Assembly (NCBI GenBank): GCA_950295325.1 | Contig: OX485808.1 | Location: 4,468,501-4,532,500, forward strand | Direction: 5' to 3' | Length of the DNA stretch: 64,000 bases | Source of the DNA: Polytrichum commune | Lineage: Eukaryota > Streptophyta > Polytrichopsida > Polytrichales > Polytrichaceae | Part shown: positions 49,073-61,400 of the stretch, in pieces | How the letters are laid out: each line of letters opens with the position of its first letter | How positions within the stretch are numbered: position 1 is the first letter of the stretch | The notes under the pieces: generated by a model | The model's input: only the letters and a program-made list of their open reading frames with translations | Databases searched by the model: none | Told to the model about the DNA's origin: nothing | Made by a program: the position numbers and the translations under genes

Positions 49073-49540
49073 ATAGAGAGATATGAATTCGTGGTCTCTA
49101 TGTAGACTCACTCACCGCGAAGGTGAAAACGTAGTAGTGAATTATATCGCTTGAAACTATCCAGAAGTGCGGAATCATCTCACTCGAAATGATCTAATAG
49201 TGCAAAATTATCTCGCTCGAGTTTATCTAGTAGTACAAAATTATGTGACATGTGAAATTATCGATCGCAATAGCGAACATATGCGACCATTCGCTGCCAC
49301 TGCAATAAAGTCACTTAAAAGTTCAACCTTGCTGATGGGAGGAGGCTATTAAGAGGCAAAAAGAGTGGGTCATAGAGGCAGCAGCTCCCTTTGAAAAATT
49401 TAGGGATGGAGGGGATCTCTCAGATTCTTCGCTGCAATCTACTTGGTAGCTTCGCTCCATAGGAAAGTTCTTGTGTTGGCACTGTTTGGGCATCAAAAAG
49501 GACCAGTATCCATATGTGTGTGTATATATATATATATATA

Positions 49541-49665
49541 TCACAGCTGACGAGACAAGGTTGCATATAGAACCAACTTTGAGGAATACACATATATACA
49601 TATCACAGCTGACGAGACAAGGTTGCACATAACACCAACTTTGAGGAATTACGTATGTACATCAT
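49541..49665 (+). repeat. 62-bp tandem duplication upstream of the CXE gene
   Basis: Two near-identical units start at 49541 and 49603, each with TCACAGCTGACGAGACAAGG then ACCAACTTTGAGGAAT. A TA microsatellite precedes the first. The array lies about 170-290 bases before the esterase start codon, so it may be in its promoter or leader. Confidence 0.8.
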
Positions 49666-49829
49666 TCTAGTCATAATTTACTCGTGGTTTGAGGACGAGT
49701 GAGATCACAGGTGCAGGTGCATTCTCACGATTCAAGCTTTAAAATCAGGAATTTTAATCTTCAGATCACCTACGTACCCTGGGCTAACTTACTTTGTAGC
49801 CGATTTTGATAAGTCGAGCTTCAGCTGCC

Positions 49830-52800
49830 ATGGACCGCGAGTACAAGATCGAAGAGGGTGATCTGGAGATTATCCGTGGCGTAATTGTACGCAAAGCAGA
49901 TGGAACGGCCGTCCGGAATAAAATTCCCAGTCTGCCGCCTTCCCCCGATTGTTTCGATCACGGTGTAGCCTCCAAGGACGTGGTAGTTGATCGAGAAACC
50001 GGTATCTGGGCTCGAATCTTCATTCCCGAGATCACAACTGACAAGAACGCCAGGAAGCTCCCGGTCGTGCTTTTCATCCACGGCGGCGGATTTTGCACCT
50101 CAGACCCAGGTGATCTCAACTTGCTGTTGCTGCTGCTGCTGCTGCTGCTGCTGATCCCTTCTCTTCCATGATCCTCAATTACCCTTGTTGGTTACGTTTG
50201 ATGCAAGTCTAGAGGGATCTTGATACCACAATTTTAATAACCACGCAATTCCTCATCACTGAATCACGATTATTGAGTGTTTTTGTGGTGAGAAATTGGA
50301 AGGTGGTCATCTGGCTTGATTTCCTCCACAGTGTTGTAGTTATGTGGAGACAGTAATCTTTGTGAATTTAATGACCACTGGCTTGAGTCAGGAAGCTTCA
50401 CATCAGATTTACATGAAGTTTACAGCTCGATTGCTTTACATATTGGACATTTTAATGCCCAGGAGTTTAATTCTCCTTTGAAATGTCTCTAACACAGAAG
50501 TCTAGCTAGCTGGAAAGGGGGTTCAAGTCCTTGAGAGTGATTGAGGTTTGGTAAGGGAGGGCCTGACAGGGGGTAGTGACAGACTCAATTAAAAAAGGAA
50601 CTAGAGTATACCTAAAAAAGGTGTCCGCAAAGTCTGTTGTTGTACTCATGTACTAGACTGCCCAGCTAAGAACTTGAAGGTTGTGATGTTAGAAGCTCGT
50701 TTGGAAGATGGGTGAAACTCATAAAACCTTGTTTTTCAGGAGCAACAAACGTTGAGAGACGGTTTTGGGTGTAAACTTGGGTTTCAACATTCTCAATAAA
50801 TGACATGATATTCTCGACAGAGGACATAACGTTCTCCATGTAGATGATACCCTATATTGATTGGTAGTCTGATGAGTTAGCTCGTCAGATCGATGATTAA
50901 ATTAAGTAACAAGCTGTTAAACTCCGCATATAGAAACCTCACCTGACGTTTCACCTTATGGGTTTATGGGAAATAACTCTAATTTGTGATAAATTTATGT
51001 TGGGCAGCCCAAATGCATGAGATGGGCTATTTCTGAATATTTAATTGCAGGTGTCATTACTGCTGTGAACGATTGCACAAGGGTTTGTAGAGAGGCAAAG
51101 TGTGTGGTGGTCGCTTCGAGCTATAGACTTGCACCAGAACACCGCCTTCCCGCAGCTTACGACGATGCCTATACTGCCCTTTTGTGGCTTCAGAAACAGG
51201 TACTTACTAAGACACCAATCTTAGTATTAACCAATATTTTTGATGCATAGACATTGCCTGGTGTTCAAAGACATGCCACATGTGGGAAGCTCAATATGTA
51301 GAATAAGGATTGGTTGTCACATTTCCTCTTCCAACACTGGATACCTTTGAGTTCAAATTCAAAATAGCAGATTCCTATCTAAGAATACAATTCCTCAAGA
51401 TGGTACTCATATTTATACCATCTAAACTGTTAGTGTATCCCAGTTAGCAGACGATGGGGTTTAATTGATTTTGGGCCAGGCCAAGTTGGGTCATGTGGGG
51501 TCCACTAGCTAGGTTGGGAGCTCTTTCAAGGTTTGGTTCTGTAAAAAATGATGAGTTTGAGAGCTCCAAAAGCAACAAGCATAAATCACATTTCAAAGTG
51601 GTATGGGAATTATCTTTCATATTGGTCACAAACCAGAGTTGTTGTACCACTCAACCATTTTCTCTTTCTAATTATAATATACTTTACGAAACTTGAGGAC
51701 ATGTTTTTGCCAGGCCACGAAGTGGGACACCACACCTAGTTATCAATTATGGATGAGGTGCCCAATCCCAAGTTGGATAAGAATTCTCGAGAGTTAGAGT
51801 GCTGTAATGTCAGAGTGTCGTGAAATGTGTCGGAGCTTCTTTTGGAGCTCCAACATATGATGAGAATTGTAAGAATAAGAGTGAGTTTAACTAAGGAAAA
51901 ACCAGCAACCCTCGATCTAAGCTCGCCTTGCAGACACTTGGATGCATATATCTACAATGCTATGTGCAATCAGGTTGCCCCACGCTAATTTAGTGACATT
52001 CCACACACTACCAACATTTGAGTCCTCAACAATCTTCCTGTATCACTGGAAGAAATACACAAATCTACCATCATGATGGAGGATGTACATATTTTCAAGT
52101 GACAAAGAACAATTTTGCAGTGATGCAGGTCAACTACTGAGTCTTCCTTATTAGTTATTGGAGAGAGGGAATTGTCGCAAACCTCTTAATCCATCCTACT
52201 TATGAAAAATTTGACCCTCTATAGGTTTGTAGCCGATACATCTCAAATGAGTTGGAATAGACCAATTCGGAATCTTAGAAGCTAATTCTGGTGTCGAATC
52301 AACTAAAAATATCAACCTCCGGGCTGCATGCTAGTTCAGGGTTTTTACGTAGGATGAATGAGAGGTACACTCGTATGTGATAATTCGCTCTCCCCTTACT
52401 GATTGTGTGTAATATGGGCTCGACATGCAGTCCAAGCATCAAGACACCACAGACATCGAGGCATGTGAGCCGTGGCTCAAAAAGCATGCCGACTTCTCCC
52501 GGCTGTTTCTAATGGGGCAGAGTGCAGGAGGCAACATAGTGCATCAGGTGATGGTCCTCAAACCAATGCACGATTTGCAGCCGATGTCCGTCAAGGGACT
52601 CATTATTGAGGTTCCCGCCTTCAGTGCAGAGGAAGTGAGCGAGTCCGAGGCACTCTCCATCAACGACCCAATCCTCCCTTTAGCCAACCAGCGCGCGATG
52701 TGGCTAATGTGTCTTCCGGTAGGAGCTAATCAAGACCACCCATACTGCAACATCTTCGCACCCGACGCACCCAACCTATCGGAGGTGCCGTTCCCGCGAA

Positions 52801-52994
52801 TCTTGCTTGTTTATGGCGGCCAAGATGTCCTCCGCACAAGGCAAATGCAATATTACGATGCGCTGAAGAAGGCAGGGAAGGATGTGACGATCGTGGAGGT
52901 GCCCGAGGGTAAGCATTTGTTCCGACTCAACCCGCTATTAGAAGCGGAAAATGTGAGGGTGGACAAGGCCATCTCTGAATTCATCAATGCTTGA
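49830..52994 (+). CDS. CXE-type carboxylesterase (alpha/beta hydrolase fold 3)
   Basis: The exons are 49830-50109, 51051-51199 and 52431-52994, with GT-AG introns and phase kept; the product is 330 residues, the usual length for plant CXE proteins. The family hydrolyses carboxylic esters and includes the gibberellin receptor GID1. Visible features are the oxyanion-hole motif HGGG (84-87), the nucleophile elbow GQSAGG (Ser174), and the remaining triad residues Asp275 (GGQDVL) and His305 (GKHLF). DYRLAPEHPLP-type family sequence appears as SYRLAPEHRLP. Because the triad His is present, which GID1 receptors have lost, this is most likely an active esterase and not a hormone receptor. No signal peptide is seen, so it is probably cytosolic. 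The ATG at 49830 is the first that gives the family N-terminus. Intron 1 starts with a TGC microsatellite immediately after the donor. A broken copy of the 3' end lies at 53345. Confidence 0.92.
50115..50155 (+). repeat. TGC/CTG microsatellite at the start of CXE intron 1
   Basis: A run of CTG triplets begins within a few bases of the CXE first donor. If that donor were missed, translation would read a leucine tract before a stop. Confidence 0.8.
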
Positions 52995-53344
52995 CTTCCT
53001 CCCTCCTTGAAGGGTCACTCCAGTTTTCACGATGGTCAGAAGGCTAATATCCTCCTCTCTTAGTTATAATATGCATACTTATGTTAAGTGCCCAGTGTCT
53101 TAACATACTATGTACTTTGACCGGCTGTATGTCACCTATCCAAGTTGCAATTGCACGAGTATGGTGCGTGCAGGGGAAAGGGGTGGGGGGGAGTGTTTAG
53201 GGATTCGTAATTACTTCTACAAAACAAGGTGGAACAGTACCCGTTCCATATGCATATTTTGTAAACCGAACGCAGTAAATATCCTATTGTACATCCAGGT
53301 GGCTCTGTACAGGCTATGTTGATTGCCCCTACTAAGTTTTATTG

Positions 53345-53420
53345 CACAAGGTAGATCCAATATTACGGTGCACTGAAGAAGGCATGTAAGGCTATGTCTG
53401 AATTCATCAACCTTTTAACT
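53345..53420 (+). pseudogene. Truncated copy of the CXE 3' coding end
   Basis: This stretch matches CXE exon 3 near 52836-52880 (AATATTACG-TGC-CTGAAGAAGGCA) and then, after a deletion of about 85 bases, the last codons near 52970 (TCTGAATTCATCAA). Stop codons interrupt it. It lies 350 bases past the stop of the intact gene in the same orientation, so it is a remnant of a tandem duplication, not a retrocopy. Confidence 0.65.
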
Positions 53421-54518
53421 TGAATCCTGAAAGCCTCCGAGTTCCACAATCTTCACAAAGTTGATTGGAAATGAACATTTCTGCCCAACAAAACAGGAAT
53501 TGGCCTAGGGACCAAGCTCTCCAAAGTTAGCCTTTTTACCTTCGTCCCAACAAAACTCCGTTTCAAAAAACGGCTCCCGGCCCCCCATTTGGGATCGAGT
53601 TCCAGGGAAAATAAAATAAAAATCCATTCATTTTTGTGATTCATTTTCTTTTGAACTTCATGGGACGAAAGGGTGGATAAAGAAATCAGTTGGTAACCCA
53701 AAGGACAAGAAACCCACCCTAGCAACCCGCCCTTTCACCTCCACCTTCTCTTCACCTTCTCTCCGCCCTTCAACTAACGTTCTCTAAACTAATCACAAGC
53801 TGTCCACATTTCCCTTTGCACCCTCATGGGTTACTACAAACCATTGGCAATCACTCCAATTTGCATAGGGTAAATTGTTGCTCCCTACATATCCTTGTTC
53901 CTGAACCTAGCGAGCTGATGCTGGGCTTGAATCCCCCTCCTGTGATGAGCTGATCGGAGATTAATATAAAGGTGCCTGAATTGCTGTGATCTCATTTACA
54001 CCTGAGTCTCAAATTTTGCATTACTGCCCCCGTTTGTGTATTCACATTCCCTAGCCTGCATCATTCATAATTTTCTTAATGAAAGCATTTGTAGAATGTG
54101 TTGATATCGTTGCAGGAATAGTATTGTGACGCATGGTTAGTTATGTGGTCGATTGCAGAGTATTTCCTTTGAACCAGTGACAAACTGCAATGAGTTTTCA
54201 AATTTTGTGGTGATTTTCCAACCCTAAGAATAGAGAACTGGAGCTGGTCTTTCTTCCTCACTTGCTGACTGATCGGAGCTTTATCGAATTGTCCTACTAT
54301 GCGTTGTCTCTTCACATTGCTTTCCCTGGGGATTTTTGTGATGTTTTTTAAAGTGTTGGCAAGATATCGCTGGCGTGTATTAAGAGTGCAATTTTGGTGA
54401 TGGAGCTCTAGCCCTTTGAACTATGTGGTAGAAGAAGCTAAATTATCTGAAGTCAGTAAAATGTTTCTGTCAATTTGATCATCACCTCCAATGGTTGTGA
54501 CCTTGTTGTTTGATCTCC
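53421..54518. other. Spacer between CXE and the U-box gene, no gene seen
   Basis: Mixed AT-rich DNA. Short frames have no recognisable similarity. Confidence 0.45.
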
Positions 54519-55380
54519 TTTTGGGGTTGAGGTTTTGTGCAAGATGCCAACAGTTTGATTGGCTCAATTGACATGATTTTCTGTGTCGCATCTGTGCATT
54601 AATGTTCTTCAGCTTGAATCACTGTGACATTGTCCAAAAAAATATCCTTACTCCTGGTTATGTCTCTTCCTCAAATGTCTTTGCTACTAATAGAGAAGGT
54701 TCAAATTGAGCAGAAAGAGTTTCTGCTTACCGATTTAGTCTGTACAGGTTCGCAATGAATCATGTACGATGATACTTATGATGTTGATAATTTGGAATTT
54801 TGTGTTACTCAGATTCATCTTCCTTTTGGAGTTGAGGTTTTGTGCAGGATGCCAGCAGTGTGATTGTGTCAACTGACATGATTTTCTGTGCAGCATCTTT
54901 GCATTAATGTTCTTCAGCTTGAATCACTGCGACATTGCACAAAAGGATGTCCTTATTGCTGGTTATGTCTCTACCTCAAATGTCTTTGCTACTAAATTAT
55001 GGAGAAGGTTCAGATTGAGCAGAAAGAGTTTCTGCTTACCGATTTCATCTGTATACGACGAAGGTTTACGACGAACCATGTATGATGATACATACGATGT
55101 TGATAACTTGAAATTTCGCGTTGTTCAGATTCGACTTCCTTTTGGAGTTGAGGTTTTGTGCAAGATGCCAGCAGTGTGATTGTCTCAATTGACATGATTT
55201 TCTGTGCAGCATCAGTGCATTGATTCTCTTCAACTTTGGTTCTGTCTCTTTCTCAAATGTATTTGATCCTATTGGAGAAGCTTCAACTTCAGCAGAGAGC
55301 TTCTTCTTACTGATTTAGGCTGTATAGGTTTGCGATGGACCATGTATGATGATACTTGTGATTTCGTATTGTGATGATAC
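54519..55380 (+). repeat. Three tandem ~310-bp units upstream of the U-box gene
   Basis: Units start at about 54519, 54823 and 55139 (periods ~304 and ~316). They share TTTTGG-GTTGAGGTTTTGTGC, GACATGATTTTCTGTG, AGAGTTTCTGCTTACCGATT and CATGTA-GATGATAC. The third unit is the most decayed. The array ends about 110 bases before the U-box gene start codon, so it probably occupies its promoter or leader. Confidence 0.8.
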
Positions 55381-55489
55381 CTAGCCCATCTTGTGGAATT
55401 GACCCTGGAATCTTTTGCGTTGTCCAGTACAGATTTTTGACGTTACCGGAAACCAAGAAATTTCAATTACATGTGCTGAATTACAGGAA

Positions 55490-58400
55490 ATGGATAAGGG
55501 TGGAGGGGGTGGAGCTCCCAAGGAGTTTGGGGAGCCAAACAACTTAGCCTCCGGTGAAGAGGATGAGAAGAAAAGGGCCGCAGCAGCTGAAGAACTCAGG
55601 ATCAAGGGGGAGTACGAGAAGCCTAAAGTTGGAACAGCGCAAGAAATTGTGCATCTAATTGCGTGGGCGGCGTTACTGATGCTCGACGTCCAGTGTTGTA
55701 AACGAGCCTTCCGGGACCTCATCGGGCGGCTTATCGAGCTTGGCCCTATTTTTGCAAACTTCGACCAACCTCAAGAGGATGAAGGTAAACAAGCAATCTC
55801 ACTTCTTATTACGATCTGTCTGCGAAACTGGACATTACTGTTTTAAAACCTAACTGATTCAACCTAAACAAATTCCTTAGTTTCAACCCGCAGTGAATGG
55901 AGGTAAGAAACCAATTCTACTTCTTACAATCTGTCTGCGAAAATCTGGACTTTACTACTCTAAAACCTAAGGGAATCAAGTTTCTTAGGAGCGTGGGTTT
56001 TAAGTCCTAAGTGAATTTTTCTAAGATTCAATTTCAACAGGATAAGTTTAAGAAAGCATTTTCACTCCTTATTACGATCTGTTGGTGAAAATCTGGACAT
56101 TAGTGCTCTTAACCCTAAGGAATTCATTGTACATAAGTTCCCTAGAATTGTGGATTACCGTGTAAGATTCAACCCGTGGAGAATGGAGGTAACAGACCAA
56201 TTCCACTACTTAGGATCTGTAAGTGAATATATGGATATTACTACTCTAAACCCCAAAGGATTCAACCTAAACAAGTTCCTTAGGATCGTGAATTGTAAGC
56301 CCCAAGTGCAAGGTTCAACCTGTGGAGAATGGAGGTAAGAAACCAGTTCCACTTATGATCTTTCAGCTAGAATCTAGACATTACTACTCTAAACCTTAAC
56401 GAATTAAATTTAAAATAAATTCCTCAGAATCATGGATTGTAAGTCCCAAGTGAATTGTTTGCACAATTCAAAACCGAGTCACAAAAACTCTAATAAGAAA
56501 GCACACCACCTGAAAGCAGGTGATCCTGCAGAGAATGGAGTGAAAGTCAATGATGTTCTTATGGAAGGAGAGGTTGTAACCAGATTTCTCGATTTGGCAG
56601 CCAGCTTACGTCGGGTTGCAGAGATTATGGACTTGTGCAGAGAACCTTCTCTTCAGTTACACCTCATTATACAACATGAGGAAATTCTGAAACAAGTGAA
56701 AATGGTAGTACTTTTGAGAATGCGAAACAGTTATGCTTGATATTCTGTTGTTAGTTAAAGTATAAAGAAGAAGATGAAGAGCTAAGTTAACATCATACTG
56801 ACCTTTGTCCAGACAACTTGAGTACTTAGGATTACATTTTTAAAGTGATCAAGAATTGTGATGAAACATGTAAAATAAGACCAAAATGTACAGATCAGAC
56901 AGAAACTAAAGAAACGATGCGTAACTTTCGCAGGCAGGTGGTGAGGTTGGATCGAAAGCCGAGGGGTTGATCAATCATCTGCTAGAACGAGGTGTGAATG
57001 TGGAAGGAAAGGCTCTGAAAAAAGCTGTAAATGCTGCTTACAAATTGCAACATGTGATGTACTCTGTGGATGAGAATGATCGCGAAGCTAATGACAGGAT
57101 CCGATCTCTGATCAAGAGAAAGGAGCCCTCGGATGCTTCAAATGCCTCCAGCAGCGAGGTAACTTGGAGTTTTACTATTGTTTGCATGTTAATGCTAAGA
57201 CTTCCTTGCATTAGGTAATAATGTAGGCAAGCGTAATCTAAATCCTTATCTTAATTGAACACCTGTAATTAAGTGCTGTGTGGATCTGAGAACAGAAACC
57301 AAAAATACTTATGTTTAAAAGAGATTGGACTACATGCTCAGAAATTGCGAATTTTATAGGTTCAATATACAACATAATTGGGGACATGTATAATCATTTA
57401 AGAAAGATAATCTTCACTTTAATAACAATCGACATGAACATCTTATTCAACATCACCTATTGATCTCCTATGTGCTTTTGAAAGTCAGAAAATGCTTTGT
57501 CAGGTGTCAACTGTTGATGGTGAACCATTAGAATTGTTTTCGGAACTGCTTTTGAGGCGAGCTGCCAGTGGCAGTTACCAACACAAATGCAACAATGACA
57601 ATCCTGGATTCAAATCCATGTGTGAGAAAGTGAACAAAGGAGAGACTCCTGATTCACGAAAGGAGTCAGCAGGTCTCACACTTGGTCCCTTTGCATTGTT
57701 CCTCTAAACTTGAAACTTCTTCTAATTTCCTCATAATAATAGAGTTTACGCAAAGTCCCTCAAACAAGGACCGAATCAGGAGTTTGTGCCTCTTTGAGGA
57801 CTTTCCTATAGAGAGCTCATTAGAGCATCTAGTGTTGGAGCCTAATTTTGAAACATGGGTGGAACTCCTTGGACCTCTTCTTTCAGTCTAGAAAACTTTT
57901 GAGGGAACTTTAGGATCTAAAATACGGCTGGCCCCTGGGATTCACCACCCTAAATCCTAGCACGCCCTATGTAAGGCTAGCTTGGCCCACTGATCCTAGT
58001 ATGACAAGCTAGAAAGAATGGTAGTTTCAATTTCCTGGCCCCACTCTTTTTGCATGTTGATTTGATCCATAATAAAACTTGAGTCTATATGTATAAGCTC
58101 TCAAAGCCACCTTTTAGCCTTGACCTGGAGATTTTACAGACGATTCTAATATAAATGTTGCATATGATACTTCCGCTTGATGCTTGCAGCACTAGGAGAT
58201 GTCATGGCGGCTCCAAGGAAACCAAGAATCTCTGTGAGTGGAGTCTGGACCCGTCCACAACCCCTCTCTGTTGATGCTACAGTGTCAAGCCCACGTGTAT
58301 TGTGGGAGGTGGACACACCCTCAGAGGAGAGTTCCGAGGATTGGTCCCTTGAAAATTTCAGTGAGTGGCAAATGTAGATATTGTGTGTGTGGCACCTGCT

Positions 58401-61400
58401 TGTAGTTTACTCCATAGTGAATCATACTTGGAATACATAAAACATTGTTGCTTCATCTCTTATTTGCTTTGTTAATACAACGTTCATGTGTCAGATGTCA
58501 CTTGATTGCTGACGTTCAGTCATCGCCTTTGTGATTTCCAGCTTCTAAGTCTCTAACCTATTGTGTGGCTGGCACCTGCTTGTAAACTGCACTGCAGTGA
58601 ATCATACTTGGGTTAGAGATAGCCTAGTTGCTTTCTTTACTTTGTATCGTTAACACAACATTCATGTATCTAATGTCATTTGATTGCTGACATGGTGTCA
58701 TCACCTTTGTATTCTGCAGCTTATAAATCTCTCGTCTATTGTGTGGCTGGAGCCTGCTTGTAATTTACACTGTAGTCGATCATACTTGGGGTAGATGTAG
58801 CCTTGTTGCTTTGTCTCTATTTGTTCATGTGTCGAATGTCATTTGATTGCTGACATTGTGTCATCGCCTTTGAAATTGCCAGCTTATAAATCTTTAGTCG
58901 ATATGTTGCACTGTTCTTGGTAGCTAATTGTTGACAGTGCTTGTTGACATTCCAAGACACAAACTTCTCTAATCCTGGTTTCTGTCATTAGGAAATATCA
59001 ATTACTGCGCTTAAGCATTCCACGTGCATAATCTATGTCTCAATAGGCCATTATATTTTTTGCTAATTTTACAGGGGCTGATGATGAAAGAACCTTTGAA
59101 GAAAGCTTCTACAAAAATGCTGGAAAGGGAAAAGCTGGCATGGATCCACCAGCGGATACTTGTAATATGGAAAATGTGACTTGTGACCCTCCACCTCCAA
59201 AAATACAAGATGTTACAGCTGAAGACACGGTCCCCGTAACTTATGTTGGAGCACAACGGCGGATTTCATTCATACCAGGACAAGAAGGGGGTCAGAGGCG
59301 GCAGTCCTACCTTGATGGTACGTCTGGTCAACGAATTTCACCAGTATAACCTCCTGTCACTTTTGCATCTTCATGTCTGGCCATACTGGGTTCAACTGGT
59401 AATTCAATTGGGAGGGCCTATGTGATCACTTATAGAGAAAGAGAATTCTTCACTATGATCTCCTGTAACTTCTGCATCTCAACTCTGATACTGAAACTTA
59501 AGTAAAAATCTGCATGAATTGCAATTGCTTCTTAGATGAGCCAATTCCTGATTCTATTTAAAGGCCAAAATTGGAAATGCCCACAGCAGGGCCACACACC
59601 TTCTATGTAGTTAAAAAAAACAAAAACAACTTCTGGATTCCATCAGCTTGTGTAAACTCACTTGGCATAGTTGATGCTTGTCGTTTTGAGGGTGCTGTAC
59701 AATCTGCATATTAGAGACCAGCATACAGATAATTCCAGGTGACAGACTAGGTAATTATAGAGTTGTTATTTCATGTTTTGACTAACTCTTGTCATGATGT
59801 AGGGGTCCAGTCACCGGTCCGCAAATGTCAACGACATAGCCGACGTTCATATCTTGCAGCTGGAGAAGACGCTCCATGGGAGTACTTGTGTCCTATAACA
59901 AGAGAGCTTATGGTGGACCCTGTAACCCTCTCCACTGGACAAACATATGATCGTGCACCAATTACCAAATGGATTAATGATGGTCATTACACATGTCCTG
60001 TAACTGGTAATTTTGGTTCCTTGTTACAACTCTTTAAGTTGAGCCAGTTGAAGTAGAATGTATCACTTGACAATTGACATCTTATGTACTCGAGGTTCAC
60101 ATTACACACTGCTTAATCATTACATTCATAAGTAGCCTATTTAGGTTCGGCTGCAAATGGATTAGTTCTTCGGCAATTTGGATAACCTAAAGAATGATTC
60201 CATTTGGGACGCACCTCTTCAATTGAATCTTGGTAGATGGAAGAAGGCATTGTGTAAGAACCTTGATTCTTGAAAATTTATTCATGAAGCTAGAATAGAG
60301 AGGGACGTTACACTTGCTTTAGAATGCTATGATGGGAATGTATGCATAACACGCAATATGATGAATACATTGTTTTCTTGCTATCCGTTCTTGCAACATT
60401 TTAATCAAGTCTACACAAGAACAAGGTGAGATTGATTGAAGGAAAAACTCACTGCTCAGTGCTATGCCTACATCAATTTAACCACACTGTTGCAGGACTT
60501 GCAATCACCAGCACCGACCTTCTTCCTAACTATGCTCTGCGCCATGCCATTGGGCGATGGGCGGTGGGTCATAATATTAAGCTCCCTGAACCTGAAAATA
60601 TCCCTCAGATACAAGCAGGAAATATTATGACCCCAACACAGAGACTCTTGGAGTGGGGTCAGACTCTGCCTGATCTACAGGCTCCTATCACAGTTGCGGT
60701 TGCAAAATTGTATCGCGGAACTAGAAAAGAGCAGGTAGAGACAATAATCACCAACAAGAATTTGGACTAAATTACATCTTTGTTGTATCAAGGCGCCTGC
60801 AATGATTGATCAGCACACCTGTCAGAGTTCCGCAAAAGTCCCTCAAAGAGTGACCAAGCTAGGAATTTGGTGTCTCTTTGAGGGACTTTTCTTCCAAGTG
60901 CTCGTTAGAGGATCTTGTGTTGGAGCCTGAGTTTTGAAAGTTGGGTGAAACTCCTAGAATCTCTTTGCATCCAAAACATTTTGAGATTTCTAGGATCTGA
61001 AATAGGGTATGACGCATGGGGCCCACCGCCCTAAAACCTGGCTCGGCCTATGCAAGGCTAGCTTGGCCCACCGATCCCACTATGACAAACTGGGAAAAAT
61101 CTGATTTTCTGAAGCCTGGCCCCACTCTTTTAGCTTGTTAATTTAAGCCTTAAAGAAAAACTCACCTTTTAGCCAACCTCCCTGCAGTCTGACCTCGGAC
61201 GTTATGGATAACTCTTTTTTGCCGCTTTTCTTTGCATTTCTTAACCGGATTCTCTGCTGCACAAATTTTTCCAGGAATCTGCTCTCAAGCAGCTTTGTGA
61301 CATGGCCAAGGATGGAGGAGAAGAAGGTCGGTGTGCCATTGCTGAGGCAGGAGCCATACCTATGCTGATATTTCAAGTGCAGCATGTGAGTTCACTGGCA

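Noticed and set aside
50110-50171. Polyleucine C-terminus on a one-exon esterase
   Set aside because: The leucine run is intronic CTG microsatellite read past the donor. Splicing to 51051 restores the family sequence GVITAVNDC and the catalytic Ser, Asp and His.
49830-52994. GID1 gibberellin receptor
   Set aside because: The catalytic His305 is present and the oxyanion motif is HGGG; GID1 proteins lack the catalytic His. A general CXE is the better call.
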